Shown here: piece after piece, positions 45,399 to 52,230 of the stretch | How the letters are laid out: each line of letters starts with the position of its first letter | How positions within the stretch are numbered: position 1 is the stretch's first letter | Assembly: GCA_902569115.1 (NCBI GenBank) | Contig: CACFTI010000002.1 | Location: 43,710-107,709, forward strand | Length of the DNA stretch: 64,000 nt | Direction: 5' to 3' | Origin: an uncultured Verrucomicrobiota bacterium | GTDB taxonomy: Bacteria > Verrucomicrobiota > Verrucomicrobiia > Opitutales > Seribacteraceae | Translations under genes and position numbers: made by a program | The notes under the pieces: model-generated | What the model saw: only the letters and a program-made list of their open reading frames with translations | What the model was told of the DNA's origin: nothing | The model's database searches: none

Positions 45399-46355
45399 AT
45401 GACTGCCATATTTCGGACACCTTTTATTATTTTTCTGACTTTGGTATTGAGTAATGCGTTTCAATCTTTGCTCTATTCAGAAGATCATCCTTATGTAAAT
45501 TTAGGTAGAAATGTTTTTGATAGTTTGAAAACTCAGGATTTTAAGAAATTTTTTAGTCAATCCGTATTTTCCCTGACAGAACCTGAATTCCGCATATTCC
45601 TTCTAAATATCAGAAACCAGGATATACGGAATCATCTTACTGACCTGCACAAACTTCCTTTTCCAGAAGATGCAAATACCACACAAAAAAAATGGGACAT
45701 TGTTTTTGCTCATAATTGGCGTAAGGAATGGAGACATCTTAACCGCAACACCAACGGGATGGTATATGCAGAATCATTTATGCCCCTTCTGCATGGTGCA
45801 GAAAAATATTCATTCCAATGGCAAACAGTTGAGCTTTTAAAAGTTGAGGTTCTTCTACCCCTAATCTGGCAAAATGGAAGATTCGAATTGAAGCGAGATT
45901 TGGACCTAAGTGAGTTTGAACAAGATCCTCGAACAATTTTTGTAGATCGGAGAGTTCAATACCGTATAACACCGAATAAATCAACCTACTCGAAAGCCTT
46001 TATGATTGGTACTATCGCCGAGGATTCAGAATCACTTATCAAAGAAAATATTTTGGGTAATGGCTCTGGACAAGGTGACATCATTCTTAATTTCCCTTTT
46101 GCTAGAAACGCACCTCTATACTATTTTTGCCCTGATCAAAAAGGTGTAGGCGGAGAGATTATAATTAAAGATTTTATGGATTTTGATAAACCAAACCAAA
46201 GACATGACCTCCTTCTCACCATGGCTTTTGGTAATCCTGTTAAATACTTTCAAATCCAACTCAAAGATGTACTAATGGTTGGTGAAGATGCCCTTTTCTT
46301 TGGCAGACCGGAATGGATTGGAGAAGTAAATTTACCCTCCGGTATACTTTATTGA
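45399..46355 (+). CDS. Unrecognised exported protein
   Basis: 318 aa with a probable signal peptide (residues 1 to about 27, 'FIIFLTLVLSNAFQSLLYS'). I recognise no family. The body is mixed alpha/beta with many aromatic residues; 'HPYVNLGRNVFDSLKTQDF' near the N-terminus resembles the start of many periplasmic proteins that open with a short helical segment. The gene is divergent from lysR and clearly AT-richer than the genes to its left. Its TGA is followed directly by the stop codon of the convergent YwqK-like gene. Confidence 0.75.
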   Translation: MTAIFRTPFIIFLTLVLSNAFQSLLYSEDHPYVNLGRNVFDSLKTQDFKKFFSQSVFSLTEPEFRIFLLNIRNQDIRNHLTDLHKLPFPEDANTTQKKWDIVFAHNWRKEWRHLNRNTNGMVYAESFMPLLHGAEKYSFQWQTVELLKVEVLLPLIWQNGRFELKRDLDLSEFEQDPRTIFVDRRVQYRITPNKSTYSKAFMIGTIAEDSESLIKENILGNGSGQGDIILNFPFARNAPLYYFCPDQKGVGGEIIIKDFMDFDKPNQRHDLLLTMAFGNPVKYFQIQLKDVLMVGEDALFFGRPEWIGEVNLPSGILY

Positions 46356-46853
46356 TTAATTTTTATCTAGTTTCGATTCAACTAGATTGTTTTCCTCGTA
46401 TTTCTCAAATGATATTAGAGTTCCATCCTCTTTCCATTTTTTAAAGTAACCATTTCTTTTTCCTTTATACCAATGACCTTCCGTTTTCATTCTTCCATTT
46501 GAAAACCAAAATCTTTCGGTTCCGTCTCTTTGACCGTTATAAAAGTAAGCTTCGGCTAATGGGATTCTTCCTTCTTGATACTCTATAGCTCTTCCAGTGA
46601 AGGGTATCCTTTCAACATCATGGTGCCACAGGCTTGTAGTCTTATCTCTTACGAGATTACCACCATTCACAGTTCTTATCTTTAGGATCATTCTGGATAA
46701 TTCCCACTCGAGTGAATCCACCTTGCTTTCAAGCGTATTCAATTGATCTTCCTTACCCCTTTTTTTACTTTCCTTTGTATCACCACTTTCGGAACATCCG
46801 AATGGTAGAAATAACAGGCTAAATAAAAAAAGTAATTTGTAACAAAAATTCAT
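46356..46853 (-). CDS. YwqK/MORN-like repeat lipoprotein
   Basis: 165 aa. The signal peptide ends in a lipobox 'LPFGC' (Cys about residue 20), so it is probably a lipoprotein. A short coiled-coil segment is followed by YwqK-type repeats: 'AYFYNGQRDGTERFWFSNG', 'RMKTEGHWYKGKRNGYFKKW'. Such MORN-like repeats are annotated as 'toxin-antitoxin system YwqK family antitoxin', but this label has little experimental support. A larger paralogue lies at 48.9-50.2 kb, beyond the tRNA-Thr. Confidence 0.85.
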   Translation of the reverse strand: MNFCYKLLFLFSLLFLPFGCSESGDTKESKKRGKEDQLNTLESKVDSLEWELSRMILKIRTVNGGNLVRDKTTSLWHHDVERIPFTGRAIEYQEGRIPLAEAYFYNGQRDGTERFWFSNGRMKTEGHWYKGKRNGYFKKWKEDGTLISFEKYEENNLVESKLDKN

Positions 46854-46902
46854 AATTTGAATTAGTAAGTTTCCGGATAGGTTGTTCTTGAGTATTTTAA
46901 TT

Positions 46903-46964
46903 TGGAGCCATCGACCGGGATCAAATCGGTGACCTAATCATTACGAATGTCTCGCCTTACCAAC
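46903..46964 (-). pseudogene. tRNA-Thr remnant (3' 62 nt)
   Basis: Ungapped comparison with the intact tRNA-Thr at 48768-48843 gives 56 identities in 62 positions, from the CCA end through the T-arm and anticodon arm into the D-loop; similarity then stops, leaving out the 5' 14 nt. Mismatches break pairs in the T-stem and anticodon stem and change T-loop position 56, so it cannot be a working tRNA. It has the shape of an attachment-site copy left by an element that integrated into the tRNA 3' end. Confidence 0.8.
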
Positions 46965-47185
46965 CAAATTTGGCTGAGTCAAGTCCGACGGATGAATATT
47001 TATATCAGTTACAAATTTCTTCTCGGTTTACACCTTTATGCCATTAACTTGAAATCAACCTGAACATTTCATGTAATAATTCTTATTAAAATTTCAATTA
47101 CGGATAAACAGATTGGCTTTTTAAGTTCGGAGAGTAGAAAGATTCATTATTCAAATCTCATAATAAATTCTAACACATCCTCGAA
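46965..47185. other. Non-coding AT-rich stretch
   Basis: Together with 46854-46902 this makes about 330 bases without a gene apart from the tRNA remnant. It is rich in A and T, and I see no ORF, hairpin with T-tract or repeat in it. Confidence 0.5.
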
Positions 47186-47611
47186 TTGCAGTCATTCTAT
47201 TCCAAACATCCCCTTATTTGTTATTATTTGATTATTCTGCTTTTAAATTTTTGTTCCTGCTCGGTCAAAAATACAACTCAATCCAAAATCAAAAAAAGAG
47301 ATATTTTAGCTTCCTCGGTTTCAAATTTTGAATTGCTTAAGCAGTCCATTAAAGATGCCGAAAATAGGTTGTCTAGAAACTTTAAACAAAAACAGGTCCT
47401 TTTTCTAAAATCAAAGCGTTACGAATCCCTTTACCACAAAAGGGAAGATTTAAATTTGAGAGAACAGGTTTTACTTTGTTGGAAAGAGAAAAAAATCACT
47501 GATGAACAGAAAAATGAACTCTTACAAAAATGTGACGACTTAGCTGACCTATGGAGGACGCAGAGAAAAAAACTTACTTTAAAAAGATTCCAACTGGGAT
47601 TTTCGAATTAA
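47186..47611 (+). CDS. Small unrecognised protein with hydrophobic N-terminus
   Basis: 141 aa if the TTG at 47186 is used; no ATG is available upstream of the hydrophobic run 'CYYLIILLLNFCSCS', which resembles a lipoprotein signal. The rest is Lys/Glu-rich and helical ('NLREQVLLCWKEKKITDEQK'). I recognise no family. It lies between the tRNA-Thr remnant and the intact tRNA, in strongly AT-rich DNA. The unusual start and the base composition keep confidence modest. Confidence 0.5.
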   Translation: MQSFYSKHPLICYYLIILLLNFCSCSVKNTTQSKIKKRDILASSVSNFELLKQSIKDAENRLSRNFKQKQVLFLKSKRYESLYHKREDLNLREQVLLCWKEKKITDEQKNELLQKCDDLADLWRTQRKKLTLKRFQLGFSN

Positions 47612-48767
47612 TTGCAAAATTGTGGCGTAATTTGTTCCCTATACTGTGTGGAAGAGTTTGCAACAGAGTAATGAAATAACTGCCCACAGGAACAAACTAA
47701 ATATTATTTTTTCCTTACATTTGTTTGCTTCTAATTCTCAGAAAGTTGACAGGACCAATAAATCTTTTTTTGACTTTAAAAATCATTTTTCAAGTCCCCC
47801 CTTAATTAGGTACTCGTCCTTTATGTAAGTAATCTGTTGTTGCGAAAAACATAAAATATGAATGGGACATAACCACCCAAATATATTTCTGTTTTGCACT
47901 AATGCGGATTAGACAAAATTGAATTTATCAATAGTTGTGCAAGTAATTAATCCGTCATTGCGAAAAGTCTTTTCATCAACTCATTTCTTAGAGAATGTTC
48001 ACCATTCCTAGTGTAATATATCATATTTCCTGATTTAGTCCATAATGAGCTTGAAAGAAATTTCTTCCTTATATGTCGTATATAGCTCAAATTCATGCCA
48101 AGTTCTTCGCTGAGTTGAATTTCGCTTTTCACAAAGATAATATCGATTCAGGCTCTATTAAAGATCACAAGCATCCAATTATTTTAAAGAAAAAATAATC
48201 TCTTAGCTTAGCGATCCCAGTGGCGACTCCAAGGAACTCGCTTTTCGTCACTTTACTGCTAATAACCTATATTGCTCTCACAAGTCTCTCGCCTTTTAGT
48301 AAAATTCAATACTTTGTTAGTGATCTTACCAACAATCATAATCGTTATTAGTTTGGAATCTGTTTTTTTATGAAATATCTTACTAATAAATATACCGTTT
48401 ACAGAGGTAAATTGTTATCTCAAAAAGGATGTAAAAAGTTTTTTCAGTTCGTTACTTTACCCGAACTAAAAGTTTTCAAAACCATAGGTTTTATCCTTAC
48501 TATTATATTCTAGTCATTGAAGGTTTGGATCATGCTTTTATAACCCATAGTGAAATCTGTTTTACCTAACTCAACAGCATTAATAAGGACTCAAAGTTGG
48601 CTATCCCTATTACCCTGAAGATTAATCTCTACTCAGAACTTGTTTTCAAAGTCTTATGTCGAAAACAAAAAGTTATAGGCTTAAAAATAATTAGGAAAAT
48701 AACTATTTAAAATGGATTGTTTTTTAGCTGCACCATTAAGAATATTCATTCTTAAGGTTGCTTTGAA
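47612..48767. other. Long AT-rich, nearly gene-free stretch
   Basis: More than 1.1 kb between the small protein gene and tRNA-Thr. The only ORF with protein-like character is the short minus-strand one at 47947-48132. Other short frames (for example a 47-codon ATG frame at 48370-48513) show no domain or good ribosome site. It may be eroded remains of inserted DNA. Confidence 0.5.
47947..48132 (-). CDS. Possible small helix-turn-helix protein
   Basis: 61 aa from a GTG at 48132. 'QLSEELGMNLSYIRHIRKKF' reads like a helix-turn-helix, and 'WTKSGNMIYYTRNGEHSLRN' like the wing segment with the 'I-x-YT-x-x-G' pattern seen in small MerR/excisionase-type proteins. No good ribosome site precedes it. 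If real, a small DNA-binding protein between two tRNA copies would fit a remnant mobile element. Confidence 0.4.
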   Translation of the reverse strand: MKSEIQLSEELGMNLSYIRHIRKKFLSSSLWTKSGNMIYYTRNGEHSLRNELMKRLFAMTD

Positions 48768-48843
48768 TGGAGCCATCGACCGGAATCGAACCGGTGACCT
48801 AATCATTACGAATGACTCGCTCTACCAACTGAGCTACGATGGC
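48768..48843 (-). tRNA. tRNA-Thr(CGT)
   Basis: 76 nt with encoded CCA. The acceptor stem GCCATCG/CGATGGC is perfect; the D-stem is GCTC/GAGC with AGTTGGTA loop; the anticodon loop TTCGTAA gives anticodon CGT, reading ACG (Thr); the T-arm is ACCGG-TTCGATT-CCGGT. A decayed 3' copy lies at 46903-46964. The gene is flanked on its 5' side by a YwqK-like gene. Confidence 0.97.
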
Positions 48844-48948
48844 GGATGCTGATTGATAGAAAAAGAATTCACAACGATTTGTCAAACTCCACTAATTCCA
48901 TGATTGTGCGAAAATTATAAAATTCGCTATACTAAGTGTTTAGGCTTT

Positions 48949-50187
48949 TTACTGATTACTATTTTCATTTAGTTTAATACCCTCCTTAAATTTTAGGGTT
49001 TTTACCACTTTCCCTTTATCATCATAAACGACTGATACCCCATCGCCGTCCTTAAGGTTTGTTATGGGGCAGGGATTACCATCAGGTTTCCATTTTTGCC
49101 CTGAAACAAATAAACCATTATGAAAATTTATCTCACCACTTTTTTGTCCATTTTGATACCAAGTCTTAGCAAGACCTGAAGGTCTACCCTTCACAAGGCT
49201 TACTTCTTCTTTTTTTTGTCCGTTTTCATACCAATTAGCACTCGGCCCATCCAGTTTACCATTCTTCCAATGCGTCACGGACATTGGTTGCCCGTTCTCA
49301 TACCATCCCGCGGCTCTTCCATGTTGCTCGCCATAGACCCATTTTATTTCAGTTTGTTTTTGCCCTCCCTCATACCAGGTGGTTTTCACTCCATGCTTTA
49401 AACCTTTTGAATAGTTAGTTTCTGACCTTTTTTGTTCATTTTCATAATATTCAATAAAAGCACCTTCCAAATCTCCATTTTTCCAATTTTGCTCTTGGGT
49501 TTTATTTCCCCTTTCACTCCAAACGATAAATAAACCATGTTTTTTGTTTTCTTTAAATGTACCTTTACTTTTTTGTACACCACTCTGGTACCAAGATAGA
49601 TTTTCCCCGTTCATTTGGCCATCTTTCCAACTAGATTTAGCGACCATTATGCCTTTGTCGTTCCATCCCATGGTAATTCCATCTTGCTTACCATTCTTCC
49701 AAATTAACTCTGCTTTCTTTGTACCATTTTCATACCAAACCGATAGCAATCCGTGTCTTAGACCATTCAAGTAGTTTGCATCAGATTTTTTTATACCATT
49801 TTTATACCAAATGGAGCAAAATCCATCTTGTTTTCCATTCTTCCAATTGGAACTGACTAACAGTTGTCCGCTTATATGAAAACTCTTGGCTTGGGTAACC
49901 CAACCATTAACAATTCTACAAATTGTTCTTAATTCACCTATCTTGATTTTCATGTACCCAGTGTAGCCTTTGATTTTGGGATCAATGATTGGACTACCTT
50001 CTGGGTCTCTTCTTACTTTATAGATTTGTTCTAGGTTAACTAGACTCTTGACTGCTGACCAGTCTGTTACATCCCTCCAAAAATCCTTTTCAGCAATTGA
50101 GTTAAATTGAAAGTCACTCCAGGCAAATTCCTTAGAATTTAAGACAGAAGTTATCAAAAAACCTGCGACAAAATATGCAACCCACAT
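48949..50187 (-). CDS. Long YwqK/MORN-like repeat protein
   Basis: 412 aa with a signal peptide ('MWVAYFVAGFLITSVLNS'). From about residue 100 on it is a chain of roughly 23-residue repeats of the form 'WYENGQKK-E-x-x-W-x-x-G-x-x-x-G', for example 'SVWYENGTKKAELIWKNGKQ' and 'ADWYENG/ANWYENGQKKEEV'-type units, about eleven in all. The fold should be a beta-hairpin stack as in MORN proteins. Function is unknown; the 'antitoxin' label for YwqK proteins is not well supported. A shorter lipoprotein relative lies at 46.4 kb. Confidence 0.88.
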   Translation of the reverse strand: MWVAYFVAGFLITSVLNSKEFAWSDFQFNSIAEKDFWRDVTDWSAVKSLVNLEQIYKVRRDPEGSPIIDPKIKGYTGYMKIKIGELRTICRIVNGWVTQAKSFHISGQLLVSSNWKNGKQDGFCSIWYKNGIKKSDANYLNGLRHGLLSVWYENGTKKAELIWKNGKQDGITMGWNDKGIMVAKSSWKDGQMNGENLSWYQSGVQKSKGTFKENKKHGLFIVWSERGNKTQEQNWKNGDLEGAFIEYYENEQKRSETNYSKGLKHGVKTTWYEGGQKQTEIKWVYGEQHGRAAGWYENGQPMSVTHWKNGKLDGPSANWYENGQKKEEVSLVKGRPSGLAKTWYQNGQKSGEINFHNGLFVSGQKWKPDGNPCPITNLKDGDGVSVVYDDKGKVVKTLKFKEGIKLNENSNQ

Positions 50188-50533
50188 AAGACAATCTTAA
50201 AAAAGTACTTTTTGTATCGTCAAGAAGCCACTTAAATTAGTTTTAGAAAAAAAGTTATTCTAAAAGGAAATGGTAAGAAATATGAAAGTAACCATTAACC
50301 AAAAGGGTTTCACCGCATCCTTCCATTTTCAGATGCGGAGGATAATTCTTTCAAATAAAAAAATTTTGCGGCGATTCCCAAGGATGGCGGGTACATTTAC
50401 CCTTCAGTGGAATGATAGGGTCAGGTAATTCAGTAACTTTATCTTTCCCCATTAATCCCAATGCAAAAAAAAGCATGAGACATTTTTGTTTTTCAGAGAA
50501 ATTCATTTGGGCATTGAAGGACAATTGTAAAGG
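50188..50533. other. Intergenic stretch, divergent promoter region
   Basis: About 346 bases between the YwqK-like gene and the SGNH gene. It includes a 7-bp inverted repeat CCGCATC/GATGCGG (50313-50319, 50332-50338) without a T-tract, and a 51-codon minus-strand ATG frame (50351-50506) with no recognisable domain. I do not call a gene here. Confidence 0.4.
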
Positions 50534-51280
50534 GTGAATAAATATACAACAGAATCTATGAATTTCCACATCTTTAATAAAATTTTTCGTTCAGGCTTAC
50601 TCTCGGCGAGTTTTTTAATTATTGGAGTTCAAGAATCATGGCCGAGTAATAAATTAGATCCAAATCCTAAAAGATTTACAGAGACGTTTAATAGTTTCGC
50701 TCTTCAAGACATAAACCTGACAAGGAGCAATCAAGACTTGGTTCTTTTTACAGGAAGTTCCAGTATACGAAGATGGAAAAGCCTCCCCAATGACTTTCCT
50801 CAAATAAATCTTTTAAACCGCGGTTTTGGGGGAGCTCATATATCAGATATTCACTATTTTTATGATGATCTTTTTCTCCGCTACGAACCAACCCGTGCGG
50901 TGTTTTACTGTGGAGAAAACGATCTTTGGTTCGGAAAACCGGTTTCTCAAGTGATGAAAGATTTTCTTGCTCTCTGGGCTAAAATTAAAAAAGACCTGCC
51001 CGAGTGCAGCCTGATTTATCTTTCCTGCAAACCATCCCCTAAACGAATTTCCAAGTGGAACACCTACCAAGACCTCAATCTTAGAATCAAAAACCTTTGC
51101 CTGCGAAATAACCTTCTGACTTATGTGGACTTATCCCCCACCCTACTCAAGCCCAACTTTACATTTGATCCCAAGCAATGGGACTCTGATCAACTTCATG
51201 TGAACCAAGCGGGATATCAAAGCTGGACCCATTGGTTACAACCCATACTAGCTGACAAAGGTTTAAGAAATCACAGATAA
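50534..51280 (+). CDS. Exported SGNH/GDSL-type hydrolase
   Basis: 248 aa from the GTG at 50534, or 240 aa from the ATG at 50558, which gives a more usual signal peptide ('FRSGLLSASFLIIGVQ'). Block I is 'VLFTGSSSIRRW' (Ser nucleophile, Gly-Ser-Ser variant), block II 'LNRGFGGAHISDI', block III 'YCGENDLWFG' (Gly-x-Asn-Asp) and block V 'SDQLHVNQAGYQSW' (Asp-x-x-His). SGNH enzymes remove acyl or acetyl groups from lipids or glycans. In a genome with several sulfatases, a carbohydrate esterase role is plausible. Confidence 0.9.
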   Translation: MNKYTTESMNFHIFNKIFRSGLLSASFLIIGVQESWPSNKLDPNPKRFTETFNSFALQDINLTRSNQDLVLFTGSSSIRRWKSLPNDFPQINLLNRGFGGAHISDIHYFYDDLFLRYEPTRAVFYCGENDLWFGKPVSQVMKDFLALWAKIKKDLPECSLIYLSCKPSPKRISKWNTYQDLNLRIKNLCLRNNLLTYVDLSPTLLKPNFTFDPKQWDSDQLHVNQAGYQSWTHWLQPILADKGLRNHR

Positions 51281-51377
51281 AAGACCGCAGGGTATTTTGA
51301 GGGGAAGATCTCTCTCCAATCCGCATACGCCTTAAACATCCAATCATCACACATACTGCTTCTCTTGGAGCTGCAAT

Positions 51378-51947
51378 CTAGCTTCCAGGTTTGGTGATTG
51401 GAACACTTGCCAATTCCGGGGGTAACTCATCTGCTTTAAAGGTTGGAAAAGTCAAGGCAGCCAGGCTCAGGAAAGGAGTCCCAAAATCTGGAGCACCTCC
51501 ACTACGGTCAACAATAACAGTCACCGCCACCGGCATCCCTCCCAGATCTCGTACAATCTTCAGGGCTTCTTCCACTCGACCTCCACGGGTGACCACATCC
51601 TCAGTGATTAAAACTTTCTCCCCTTCCCTAATTTTAAACCCTCTACGCAAGGCCAGATCACCTTCCTGTTTTTCCAGGAAAATATACCTTTTATCCGCCT
51701 GCCTAGCGATTTCCTGACCTATCACTAAGCCTCCCATAGCCGGGGCTACCACCGTTTCAAAATCAAATCCCGCAAGTTTAGCCAGAGTTAATTCCGCCAT
51801 ACGGGTGACTGCAGCCATATTTTGGCAAACCTGAGCACATTGGAAAAAATGACCACTGTGCAAGCCTGACCGGAGAACAAAATGCCCTTTAAGCAAGGCA
51901 CCGGTTTTTTCAAAAAGAGTTAGAACTTCGTTTTCAGTTGATTCCAT
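51378..51947 (-). CDS. pyrE: Orotate phosphoribosyltransferase
   Basis: 189 aa from the ATG at 51947; the frame extends to a TTG at 52007, but the family start 'ALLKGHFVLRSGLHSGHFFQ' follows the ATG at the usual distance. The PRPP-binding motif is 'VLITEDVVTRGGRVEEAL'. It joins orotate and PRPP to give OMP in pyrimidine synthesis. No other pyr gene is adjacent, although the end of upp is at the right edge of the window. Converges on the SGNH gene. Confidence 0.94.
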   Translation of the reverse strand: MESTENEVLTLFEKTGALLKGHFVLRSGLHSGHFFQCAQVCQNMAAVTRMAELTLAKLAGFDFETVVAPAMGGLVIGQEIARQADKRYIFLEKQEGDLALRRGFKIREGEKVLITEDVVTRGGRVEEALKIVRDLGGMPVAVTVIVDRSGGAPDFGTPFLSLAALTFPTFKADELPPELASVPITKPGS

Positions 51948-52003
51948 CCGAAACAAATGAAAGAGGATGTCCTGCTTTGCCAAGCCTGAGTTATTCGCAA
52001 GTC

Positions 52004-52216
52004 TCAAAAAGTAGGATCAAATCTTCTTCTAGATGCATTTTCTTCGAGTTCCTCTAAAATTCGATCCGCTTTCTTCAGTCGCTCTGCTTGATCCAGATCC
52101 CACGCAGTAATTTTATCCTGATTTTCCAAAAATTGACGCACACCCAGAGATATTGTGATGAGAGAAAAAATCAAAAAAAGAAAATTGGGTAAAGTAAGTC
52201 TTCCCTTCATTTTCAT
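52004..52216 (-). CDS. Small single-pass membrane protein
   Basis: 70 aa (or 68 from the second Met). One hydrophobic helix ('LPNFLFLIFSLITISLGV') is followed by a charged helical tail ('RLKKADRILEELEENASRR'). No family recognised. It sits 14 bp after the sulfatase-DUF1080 gene and 56 bp before pyrE on the same strand. Confidence 0.6.
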   Translation of the reverse strand: MKMKGRLTLPNFLFLIFSLITISLGVRQFLENQDKITAWDLDQAERLKKADRILEELEENASRRRFDPTF

Positions 52217-52230
52217 TTATTCTTACCCCA

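Noticed and set aside
47646..47828. 60-codon plus-strand ORF in the AT-rich stretch
   Set aside because: No domain, no start signal, composition like non-coding surroundings.
48370..48513. 47-codon ATG ORF upstream of tRNA-Thr
   Set aside because: No recognisable features; chance ORF in AT-rich DNA.
50351..50506. 51-codon minus-strand ATG frame in the gap before the SGNH gene
   Set aside because: No family or ribosome site; hydrophobic start is weak.
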